A stretch of DNA of 9,297 nucleotides from Acidobacteriaceae bacterium. Lineage in GTDB: Bacteria > Acidobacteriota > Terriglobia > Terriglobales > Acidobacteriaceae. The notes under the pieces were generated by a model, which was not told the origin of the DNA, ran no database searches, and was given only the letters and a program-made list of their open reading frames with translations. The DNA lies in the NCBI GenBank assembly GCA_025462785.1, contig JAOAPG010000321.1, positions 1 to 9,297 of the forward strand. The letters are read 5' to 3'. A program made the translations under genes and the position numbers. This document shows, piece after piece, positions 1-6,516 of this stretch. The stretch's first letter is position 1. Each line of letters begins with the position of its first letter.

Positions 1-1
1 C

Positions 2-1747
2 GAGGTCGCCGATATAGACGATGTTGTCGTTCTTCAGTCAGTTGGCCGAACGGGTCCGAAGCGTCCGCAGGATCGCGTGCCGCTCTCGCAAGCTCGTCAA
101 TCTTTTGAGGATGCTCTTCCTTCATTAATAAGGCCGAAGTCCGGCGCAAAAGCTGCAGCGCAGATGTCCGCGCCTTCCGCTGTTGCACTCAAGCAAGAGA
201 ACCGATGGGAGCAGGAGGGCGGCAATCCCGCTGCGATTGGCGTGGAAGATCCGAACGTGCACGAGCACGTCTCGAAGGATGTCAACGGCAACTTGCGACA
301 TGGCAGCGTGGTGATCGCGGCTATAACCAGTTGCACCAACACTTCGAATCCCTCGGTGATGGTCGCGGCTGGACTTCTCGCCAAGAAGGCAGTCGAGCGC
401 GGGTTGCAAGTTCCACACGCGGTGAAGACTTCACTCGCACCCGGATCGAAAGTCGTCCGTGACTATCTCGATCGCGCTGGATTGACTACGTATCTGGAAA
501 AACTGAAATTCCACATCGTGGGCTACGGCTGCACGACTTGCATTGGGAACTCTGGGCCACTGCCAGACGAAGTGTCGAAAGCGATTGACGAGAACAACCT
601 CGTTGTCGCTTCGGTGCTGTCGGGCAATCGTAACTTTGAAGGACGTATCAACTCTGAAGTGCGTGCCAATTATCTAATGTCCCCACCGCTGGTGGTCGCG
701 TTTGCGCTTGCCGGACGCATTGATCTCGATCTCCGAAAAGATGCGATCGCCAACGACCGGGAAGGCAAGCCAGTTTACCTTGCTGATATCTGGCCTTCAC
801 AACGTGAGGTCGAAGAGACCGTCCAAAAATCGATCTCATCAGACATGTTCCGCAAGAGTTACGGCGAAGTTTACGAGGGTGATGCGCATTGGCGTGGACT
901 GCCGGTCCCGAAGGGCGGAACCTACGCCTGGGAAGCAAATTCAACTTACATACGTCGCGCGCCGTATTTCGATGGGATGACGCTGAAGGCGGGAGCGGTG
1001 GAGGACATCCGGAACGCGCGGATGTTGGCGGTGCTTGGCGACAGCGTTACGACTGATCACATTTCACCGGCTGGATCCATCAAGAAAGATAGCCCGGCGG
1101 GGGAATATTTGATCGAACATGGAGTGAAGCCGGCGGACTTCAACTCGTACGGCTCCCGCCGTGGCAATCACGAAGTTATGGTGCGCGGCACTTTTGCCAA
1201 CGTGCGTCTGCGCAACAAAATGGTGCCGAATCTCGAAGGCGGATTCACGCGTCATCTGCCGGATGGCACCGAGATGTCAATTTTTGACGCGTCCGAAAAA
1301 TATATTGCCGATGGCGTGCCGCTGGTAATAATCGCTGGCAAAGAATACGGATCGGGTTCGTCCCGCGACTGGGCGGCCAAAGGGCCTCGCCTCCTGGGAG
1401 TACGTGCCGTAATCGCTGAAAGCTACGAACGCATTCATCGCTCGAACCTGGTGGGCATGGGGATCCTCCCGCTGCAGTTCCTGGCGAGAGAAAATGCGCA
1501 GTCACTGAATCTTAGCGGAGAAGAAGTCATCCAAATAGCAGGAGTTCGGGAACTGGTGGAGCATTTTGCGCCGGGCCGTGAAGTAATCGTACGAGCCAGT
1601 AACAATGGCAAGGCGTCGGAGTTTAAGGCGCTAGTGCGAATCGATACTCCGCAAGAGGCGCAGTACTACGCGAACGGCGGAATTTTGCAGTATGTCCTGA
1701 GGCAGCTGCTAAGCAGCAAGGCGAACGCCCAACCAGTTCATGCATAG
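2..1747 (+). CDS. acnA: Aconitate hydratase (AcnA/IRP1 type), 5'-truncated by the window edge
   Basis: Aconitase interconverts citrate and isocitrate through cis-aconitate in the TCA cycle, in the cytoplasm, using a [4Fe-4S] cluster. The reading frame is open from base 2, so the N-terminal third (family length about 890 residues) lies outside the window. Numbering from the ATG at 77, which is an internal Met and not the real start: the three cluster cysteines are C86 (ITSCTNTSNPS), C152 and C155 (GYGCTTCIGNSG). Their 66 and 3 residue spacing equals that of C437, C503 and C506 in IRP1. SGNRNFEGR is at 182-190. The swivel domain starts near LGDSVTTDHISPAGS (320-334), with YGSRRGNHEVMVRGTFAN (358-375) and EYGSGSSRDWAAKG (423-436), where S428 and R430 match the catalytic Ser642 and Arg644 of mitochondrial aconitase. 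All visible catalytic residues are intact. GPKRPQDRV, at about bases 56-82, is the usual family motif, but the residues before it fit poorly. Identity is certain; the symbol is by type. Confidence 0.95.
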   Translation, partial: EVADIDDVVVLQSVGRTGPKRPQDRVPLSQARQSFEDALPSLIRPKSGAKAAAQMSAPSAVALKQENRWEQEGGNPAAIGVEDPNVHEHVSKDVNGNLRHGSVVIAAITSCTNTSNPSVMVAAGLLAKKAVERGLQVPHAVKTSLAPGSKVVRDYLDRAGLTTYLEKLKFHIVGYGCTTCIGNSGPLPDEVSKAIDENNLVVASVLSGNRNFEGRINSEVRANYLMSPPLVVAFALAGRIDLDLRKDAIANDREGKPVYLADIWPSQREVEETVQKSISSDMFRKSYGEVYEGDAHWRGLPVPKGGTYAWEANSTYIRRAPYFDGMTLKAGAVEDIRNARMLAVLGDSVTTDHISPAGSIKKDSPAGEYLIEHGVKPADFNSYGSRRGNHEVMVRGTFANVRLRNKMVPNLEGGFTRHLPDGTEMSIFDASEKYIADGVPLVIIAGKEYGSGSSRDWAAKGPRLLGVRAVIAESYERIHRSNLVGMGILPLQFLARENAQSLNLSGEEVIQIAGVRELVEHFAPGREVIVRASNNGKASEFKALVRIDTPQEAQYYANGGILQYVLRQLLSSKANAQPVHA

Positions 1748-1788
1748 GGAAAGGCGCGCTTCCGTCGCATTCGGCGCGCGTGTTCCGC

Positions 1789-1797
1789 TGCTATAAT
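1789..1797 (+). promoter_or_regulatory. Extended -10 promoter element before hslV
   Basis: The bases read TGCTATAAT: a perfect TATAAT hexamer at 1792-1797 preceded by the TG of an extended -10 at 1789-1790. No good -35 is present; the best is TTCGGC at 1770-1775 with a 16-base gap, which is tolerable because extended -10 promoters depend less on -35. A start about 7 bases downstream falls near 1804, giving a leader of only about 8 bases before the hslV ATG at 1812. The match is seen directly; promoter activity is inferred. Confidence 0.6.
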
Positions 1798-1811
1798 CAA
1801 GAATTGCTCTC

Positions 1812-2354
1812 ATGCCTACGAAGCGTCTGATCCGCTCTACTACAGTTCTTTGTGTGCGCCGCGACGGTCATGTCGTGCTTGCCGGAGACGGCCAAGTTAC
1901 CCTTGGCGAAGGTGTTATCAAGCATTCCGCGAAAAAGATTCGCCGCCTTTACCAGGAGAAAATTCTCGCTGGATTTGCCGGTTCTACTGCTGATGCATTT
2001 TCGCTTTTCAGCCGGTTCGAGTCGAAGCTCGAACAGTATCACGGCAATATTGGACGCGCTGCGGTCGAACTCGCGAAAGATTGGCGCACGGATAAATTTC
2101 TCCGCCACCTTGAAGCGCTTCTGCTGGTGTCTGATAAAGATCAGACCTTCTTGCTCAGCGGGCAAGGCGACGTGATCGAGCCCGATGGCGGGATAGCAGC
2201 GATCGGAAGTGGCGGTCCTTATGCGCAGTCCGCGGCGCAAGCGCTCTTTGACCACACACAGCTCTCGGCGCGCCAGATCGCGGAAGAAGCAATGAAGATT
2301 GCTGGCAAGATGTGCATCTATACAAATGACAAGGTAACAATAGAGGAATTATAA
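1812..2354 (+). CDS. hslV: ATP-dependent protease peptidase subunit HslV (ClpQ)
   Basis: HslV is the threonine peptidase core of the HslUV (ClpYQ) protease. It assembles as two hexameric rings, is capped by HslU and degrades unfolded or regulatory cytoplasmic proteins. The 180-residue product matches the family throughout: TTVLCVRRDGHVVLAGDGQV (10-29) holds the nucleophile Thr10, KKIRRLY (41-47), AGFAGSTADAFSLF (54-67), ELAKDWRTDKFLRHLEALL (86-104), the GSGGPYAQSAA loop (137-147) and the C-terminal CIYTNDKVTIEEL. Unlike E. coli HslV, where only Met precedes the catalytic Thr, nine residues (MPTKRLIRS) come first, so autocatalytic removal of a short propeptide is expected. No later ATG would keep Thr10, which fixes the start. 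There is no Shine-Dalgarno sequence; a strong extended -10 lies 14 bases upstream. hslU follows on the same strand after a stem-loop. Confidence 0.97.
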   Translation: MPTKRLIRSTTVLCVRRDGHVVLAGDGQVTLGEGVIKHSAKKIRRLYQEKILAGFAGSTADAFSLFSRFESKLEQYHGNIGRAAVELAKDWRTDKFLRHLEALLLVSDKDQTFLLSGQGDVIEPDGGIAAIGSGGPYAQSAAQALFDHTQLSARQIAEEAMKIAGKMCIYTNDKVTIEEL

Positions 2355-2362
2355 GAGCGCCA

Positions 2363-2434
2363 TTGGTCGTTCGTCTTTGGTCGTTAGCGCGAACGCCCTC
2401 ATTGAATGGCTAACGGCCAAGGACCAACGACTGA
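2363..2434 (+). repeat. Long imperfect inverted repeat (stem-loop) between hslV and hslU
   Basis: The left arm is 2363-2388 and the right arm 2409-2434, with a 20-base loop at 2389-2408. Aligning the left arm with the reverse complement of the right arm gives 21 of 26 identities. Four of the five differences are G-U compatible in the plus-strand RNA, so 25 of 26 positions can pair, the one mismatch being C2372/C2425. The innermost paired block, TTGGTCGTTAGC (2377-2388) with GCTAACGGCCAA (2409-2420), is the strongest. The left arm is internally repetitive, with TTGGTCGTT at 2363-2371 and again at 2377-2385. No T tract follows, so it is not a standard terminator. It may be a REP-like dispersed repeat or an mRNA structure affecting hslU translation. 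The pairing is seen; the role is unknown. Confidence 0.8.
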
Positions 2435-2438
2435 ATTT

Positions 2439-3860
2439 ATGGCCATTTATCTACCTGGAACCGTGGAAGAAGAACAAATTGCTCTCGACGAACTCACTCC
2501 GCGTGAGATTGTCGCCGAGCTCGATAAACACGTGATCGGGCAAAAGGACGCTAAGCGCGCCGTGGCGATCGCGTTGCGCAATCGCATGCGGCGGCAGAAG
2601 TTGACGCCCGAGCTCGCGGAAGAGGTCATCCCCAAGAACATCATCATGATCGGACCCACTGGCGTGGGCAAGACTGAAATCGCGCGGCGACTTGCGAAGC
2701 TTGCCAACTCGCCCTTTTTAAAAGTTGAGGCGTCGAAGTTTACCGAGGTTGGTTATGTGGGACGCGATGTCGAGTCGATCATCCGCGACTTGCTCGAAAT
2801 CGCGATTGATATGGTTCGCGAGGAGAAGCTGGAAGACGTATCCGACAAGGCCGAGCTTAACGCGGAAGAGCGCCTTCTCGATATTCTTTTACCGCCTCCG
2901 CCTCCCGCGCGCCCGTCTGACGGGGCCTCCAACACAGGTGGATTGATCCTGGAAGGAACGACTACTTCGGGAGATTCTCAGTCGCGCACTCGTGAGAAGC
3001 TCCGGCAACAATTGCGCGAGGGCAAACTGGACGAACGGACGGTCGAGATAGAAACGCGCGAGCGCAATTTCCCGTCCTTCGAAATCATCTCGAATCAGGG
3101 CGTCGAAGAGATGGATGTAAATATCAAGGACATGCTGCCCAACATCTTCGGCCAGCGTACAAAGAAGCGGAAGATGAAGGTCAACGAAGCCTTTGAATAC
3201 TTGATTCAGGAAGAAGAGCAGCGCCTGATCGACATGGATCAGGTTACGCGCACAGCCATCGACCGCGTTGAAGATTCTGGAATAATTTTTCTCGACGAAA
3301 TCGACAAGATTGCGGGGCGTGAAGGCGGCCATGGGCCGGATGTTTCGCGGGAAGGCGTGCAACGTGACATTCTCCCGATCGTCGAAGGTACGACCGTCAA
3401 TACTCGCTATGGCATGGTGCGTACGGACCACATCCTGTTCATCGCGGCTGGAGCCTTTCACGTTTCAAAACCAAGCGACCTAATCCCTGAGCTGCAGGGC
3501 CGGTTTCCAATTCGCGTAGAGCTACAGTCTCTGACCATGGAAGATTTCATCCGGATCTTGACTGAGCCGAAAGCGTCACTCGTGAAGCAGTACGTGGCCT
3601 TGCTCGAAACGGAAGGCGTGAAGCTGGAATTCACGAAGGATTCGCTCGAAGAAATAGCTCGCTTTGCGTTTCGCGTAAATGAGGGCACGGAGAACATTGG
3701 CGCTCGCCGCTTGCACACGATTATGGAGCGGGTTCTCGACCATATCAGCTTCGACGCACCTGAGAAGAAGGGCGAACAGTTCAACATCGACGCCGACTAT
3801 GTGCGAAGCATGCTGGCCGATATCGTAAAAGATCAGGATCTATCGCGGTACATTCTGTAG
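2439..3860 (+). CDS. hslU: ATP-dependent protease ATPase subunit HslU (ClpY)
   Basis: HslU is the AAA+ unfoldase of the HslUV protease; it binds ATP, unfolds substrates and threads them into HslV. From the start used here the protein has 473 residues (E. coli HslU has 443). Motifs: TPREIVAELDKHVIGQ (20-35), Walker A GPTGVGKT (72-79), pore loop GYVGR (105-109), an I-domain (about 115-270) with a run of five prolines (152-156), Walker B IIFLDE (282-287), SREGVQRD (303-310), LQGRFPIR (352-359) with the presumed arginine finger, sensor-2 GARRLH (421-426) and the tail LSRYIL that inserts into HslV. An in-frame ATG at 2406 would add 11 residues (MANGQGPTTEF), but it sits in the loop of the inverted repeat and E. 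coli HslU begins only three residues before TPREIV, so I prefer 2439. The only ribosome-binding-like sequence is AAGGA (2419-2423), 15 bases away and inside the stem. Identity is certain; the start is moderately sure. Confidence 0.95.
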   Translation: MAIYLPGTVEEEQIALDELTPREIVAELDKHVIGQKDAKRAVAIALRNRMRRQKLTPELAEEVIPKNIIMIGPTGVGKTEIARRLAKLANSPFLKVEASKFTEVGYVGRDVESIIRDLLEIAIDMVREEKLEDVSDKAELNAEERLLDILLPPPPPARPSDGASNTGGLILEGTTTSGDSQSRTREKLRQQLREGKLDERTVEIETRERNFPSFEIISNQGVEEMDVNIKDMLPNIFGQRTKKRKMKVNEAFEYLIQEEEQRLIDMDQVTRTAIDRVEDSGIIFLDEIDKIAGREGGHGPDVSREGVQRDILPIVEGTTVNTRYGMVRTDHILFIAAGAFHVSKPSDLIPELQGRFPIRVELQSLTMEDFIRILTEPKASLVKQYVALLETEGVKLEFTKDSLEEIARFAFRVNEGTENIGARRLHTIMERVLDHISFDAPEKKGEQFNIDADYVRSMLADIVKDQDLSRYIL

Positions 3861-3892
3861 TTTCCGCGCGGCCAGTGTTTGCGCAGTGGCAT

Positions 3893-3949
3893 GGCATTCG
3901 TGAAATGCGGATGCCTTCGGCTTTTTTAAAGCACTCTTGCTATTTTTTG
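3893..3949 (+). terminator. Possible intrinsic terminator region after hslU
   Basis: The 118 bases between hslU and the aminotransferase gene contain two small hairpin-plus-T arrangements. The first is GGCAT (3893-3897) with ATGCC (3911-3915), or alternatively GCATT (3894-3898) with AATGC (3904-3908), followed by T6 at 3922-3927. The second is AGCA (3930-3933) with TGCT (3938-3941), followed by ATTTTTTG. The stems are only 4-5 base pairs, so termination is plausible but weakly supported. I see nothing else in the spacer apart from a poor promoter-like pair (TTGCTA 3938-3943, CATAAG 3959-3964). Confidence 0.3.
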
Positions 3950-3978
3950 CTCTCGTCCCATAAGCTACAAAGCCATCC

Positions 3979-5331
3979 ATGAAATCCATCGACCGCACTC
4001 GTCTCCAGTCCCTTATGCAGCGCGAGCAGCAGGGCTTCGTCAACGAACATCCCAAATCCAAAGCTTTGTTTGAAAGAGCCGGGAAGTCGCTACTTGGCGG
4101 CGTACCAATGAATTGGATGGTTAAGTGGGCTGGCCCATTCCCGCCATTCGTTCGCGAAGCGCAGGGCGCGCATTTCTTCGACGTGGACGGCAAGAGCTAT
4201 GTCGATTTTTGCCTAGGGGACACTGGGGCAATGACCGGACACTCGCCTTCGGCAACTGTAAAGGCTATTGACGATCAGGCAAGGCGCGGAATTACTCTGA
4301 TGCTGCCGAGTGAAGATGCTGTTTTTGTGGGCGAGGAGTTGCAGAGTCGTTTCGGCTTGCCATTCTGGCAATTTGCCCTAACTGCAACGGATGCAAATCG
4401 GTTTTCAATTCGCTTGGCGCGCCACATTACCGGCCGATCGAAGATTTTGGTTTTCAACTGGTGCTACCACGGCAGTGTCGACGAGACTTTCATCACATTG
4501 CACGATGGCAAGGCCCAAGCGAGGCGAGGAAATATTGGACCGCCGGTGGATCCCGCGCTCACCACGAAAGTAGTCGAATTCAACGATCTCGCCGCTCTGG
4601 AACAAACTTTAGCGTCTGAAGATGTGGCTTGTGTGCTGGCCGAGCCGGCGCTTACCAATGTTGGTATCGTTCATCCTGATCCCGGCTTCCATCGAGCGTT
4701 ACGTGAGCTCACTCGCAAATTCGGCACATTACTCATCATTGACGAAACGCACACCATTTGTGCGGGGCCTGGCGGATACACGCGCGCGGAAAATCTCGAT
4801 CCAGATTTCCTGGTATTTGGAAAACCGATTGGCGGGGGAGTTCCCGGTGCGACTTACGGATTTACGCAGGAAATTGCAACCCAAATCACAGAACAACAAA
4901 GCCTCGAAGACTGTGACACCGGAGGCATTGGTGGAACGCTCGCCGGCAACGCGCTTTCTCTGGCCGCGATGCGCGCGACTCTGAGCAAGGTCCTCACCAA
5001 GGAAGCATTCGATCGCATGATCCTGATGGCCGAGCGCTGGACGGCGGGGGTCGAGAAGGCTATTGCTGAATTTGAAATTCCGTGGAATGTGACTCGTCTT
5101 GGTTGCCGCGCCGAATATATGTTTTCATCCAAGACGCCAAAAAATGGAACGGAAGCTCATGATGCCATGGATTTCGAACTCGAACGCTTCATGCACCTGT
5201 ACGCGATGAACCGTGGCATTCTGCTCACGCCTTTTCATAATATGGCTCTCATGTCTCCTCAAACCGAGCCTTCGGATGTGGATCAGCACACGCGGGTGTT
5301 CCGCGAGGCGCTCGGGGAATTGGCAGGTTAG
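3979..5331 (+). CDS. Class-III PLP-dependent aminotransferase, glutamate-1-semialdehyde aminomutase-like
   Basis: This is a fold-type I PLP enzyme of aminotransferase class III, 450 residues, in the group usually annotated as glutamate-1-semialdehyde 2,1-aminomutase or plain transaminase. N-terminal features are LLGGVPMNWMVKWAGPFPPF (38-57) and a DVDGKSYVDF strand (68-77). GRSKILVFNWCYHG (152-165) is the family block that stacks on the cofactor. D255 in IIDETHT should bind the pyridine nitrogen, and K282 in VFGKPIGGGVPGATYG is the expected Schiff-base lysine. Departures from true HemL are clear: TATDAN (135-140) replaces SGTEA, and DETHTICAG (255-263) replaces the usual DEVMTGFR, so a substrate other than glutamate-1-semialdehyde is likely. 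No tetrapyrrole gene is nearby. Start: the first ATG, with no Shine-Dalgarno sequence; the next in-frame ATG (4015) is no better. Family assignment is firm; substrate is unknown. Confidence 0.88.
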   Translation: MKSIDRTRLQSLMQREQQGFVNEHPKSKALFERAGKSLLGGVPMNWMVKWAGPFPPFVREAQGAHFFDVDGKSYVDFCLGDTGAMTGHSPSATVKAIDDQARRGITLMLPSEDAVFVGEELQSRFGLPFWQFALTATDANRFSIRLARHITGRSKILVFNWCYHGSVDETFITLHDGKAQARRGNIGPPVDPALTTKVVEFNDLAALEQTLASEDVACVLAEPALTNVGIVHPDPGFHRALRELTRKFGTLLIIDETHTICAGPGGYTRAENLDPDFLVFGKPIGGGVPGATYGFTQEIATQITEQQSLEDCDTGGIGGTLAGNALSLAAMRATLSKVLTKEAFDRMILMAERWTAGVEKAIAEFEIPWNVTRLGCRAEYMFSSKTPKNGTEAHDAMDFELERFMHLYAMNRGILLTPFHNMALMSPQTEPSDVDQHTRVFREALGELAG

Positions 5332-5379
5332 CCCGAAAATTGGTACGACGCGAGTTCTGATACGCTGATGCTTCTGCTC

Positions 5380-6498
5380 ATGAAGCGACAGCTCGCAAAG
5401 CTTTTTTTCGGCCTAACGATCACTACGATTTTGGTGGCGTGTGGCACTCCAGGAATTCCACTGCCGCCCTCGCTTGAGCTTCCAAAGCCGGTTTCAGATC
5501 TGCGAGCTGTTCGCAAGGGTGGGAAGGTTTACCTTGCGTGGACGGTACCGACAGAAACTACGGATCGAAGGCCGATTCGTCGTCTTGGCCCGACAAATGT
5601 CTGCCGAAGTCTCAACAAACAAATGAGCACGTGTGAAACTCCCATCGGAGAAGTTCCGCCGGAGACGCTACCGATTGCGCCGGTTGCGAAACATCAACAT
5701 TCCAAAGGCAAGAAGAAGAGACCCGCTGAAGCAAAAATCACAGCAAGTTACGTGGACAACTTGCCGTCTGCCGTGTTTGCAAATCCAACCGGCGAGATTA
5801 CGTATGCAGTCGAATTGTTGAATGAGGATCGGCGCAGCGCTGGTCTTTCTAACCAAGTACAGGTTCCCGCTGGGCCGACCCTGCCGCCTCCGGCAGACTT
5901 TAAAGCGTCCGTTACCGCAGATGGCATCGTGCTCAAATGGGAGGCTGTCCCAGAACCACGATCCGTACCGGGATTGCAATATCGGTATCGCGTGTATCGC
6001 AGGGAAGAAGGCGGCACGGTCGACACTCTGGTAGGAGAACTTCCGCTCAATGCTTCGCCTGAATTGATTGATCGCATTTTCGAGTGGGAAAAAACCTACG
6101 AGTATCGCGCGAACATGGTCACTGCGATCACTCAACCCGATAAGCCAGAAATCGAAGTCGAAGGCGACGACACTCCGCCTCTAAAAGTCTTCGCACACGA
6201 CGTCTTCCCTCCGGCTGTCCCAACTGGTCTGCAGGCCGTATTCTCGGGTGAAGGCCAGCAACCATTCATTGACTTAATATGGGCTCCGGACACAGATGCT
6301 GACCTCGCGGGTTACAACGTTTACAGACGCGAAGAAAACGGCCAGCCTGTAAAGATCAACGCGGAGCTAGTCAAAACGCCTGCATATCGTGATAGCAAAG
6401 TGCAATCGGGCAAGAAGTACTTCTATTCGGTTTCTGCGGTGGACGTGCGCGGAAACGAGAGTGCGCGTTCGGAAGAGGCCAGTGAATCGGTGCCCTAG
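5380..6498 (+). CDS. Lipoprotein with three fibronectin type III-like domains
   Basis: This is probably a membrane-anchored surface or periplasmic lipoprotein of 372 residues. MKRQLAKLFFGLTITTILVACG is a typical lipoprotein signal: basic n-region, hydrophobic core and lipobox LVAC with Cys21 as the lipidated residue. After a proline-rich linker (about 24-36), three FN3-like beta-sandwich repeats follow. The first is about 37-163 (VSDLRAVRKGGKVYLAWTVP) and carries a lysine-rich insertion near 104-119 (KHQHSKGKKKRPAEAK). The second is about 171-276 (VLKWEAVP, YRYRVYRREEGG). The third is about 279-372 (DLIWAPDTDADLAGYNVYRR, YFYSVSAVDVRGNES). The YRVYRRE and YNVYRRE strands in repeats two and three are the most recognisable hallmark. 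Cys75 and Cys85 in domain one could form a disulfide. An ATG at 5368 would add MLLL before the n-region; 5380 gives the more conventional signal peptide. No catalytic domain is visible; a binding or scaffolding role is inferred. Confidence 0.85.
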   Translation: MKRQLAKLFFGLTITTILVACGTPGIPLPPSLELPKPVSDLRAVRKGGKVYLAWTVPTETTDRRPIRRLGPTNVCRSLNKQMSTCETPIGEVPPETLPIAPVAKHQHSKGKKKRPAEAKITASYVDNLPSAVFANPTGEITYAVELLNEDRRSAGLSNQVQVPAGPTLPPPADFKASVTADGIVLKWEAVPEPRSVPGLQYRYRVYRREEGGTVDTLVGELPLNASPELIDRIFEWEKTYEYRANMVTAITQPDKPEIEVEGDDTPPLKVFAHDVFPPAVPTGLQAVFSGEGQQPFIDLIWAPDTDADLAGYNVYRREENGQPVKINAELVKTPAYRDSKVQSGKKYFYSVSAVDVRGNESARSEEASESVP

Positions 6499-6516
6499 TG
6501 CGACCCGCGGGGAAGA

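Noticed and set aside
1753..1779. GGCGCGC repeated at 1753-1759 and 1773-1779 after acnA, able to form a GCGCGC hairpin as a terminator.
   Set aside because: The stem is six base pairs with a 14-base loop and is not followed by a T tract; the motif is self-complementary by composition.
1797..2255. A 152-residue open frame antisense to hslV.
   Set aside because: It lies entirely over a strongly conserved hslV frame and the translation has no recognisable domain; it is a shadow of hslV codon use.
2893..2907. Five consecutive prolines in HslU as a regulatory ribosome-stalling site.
   Set aside because: It lies in the variable I-domain linker, where E. coli HslU also has prolines; a stall needing EF-P is possible but nothing here shows a regulatory role.
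2889..3461. A 190-residue open frame antisense to hslU.
   Set aside because: It is fully inside hslU, whose motifs (I-domain and Walker B) explain the sequence; the antisense product shows no family features.
3840..4193. A 117-residue antisense frame spanning the spacer between hslU and the aminotransferase gene.
   Set aside because: Most of it overlaps the aminotransferase N-terminus, and there is no plausible start signal or recognisable protein.
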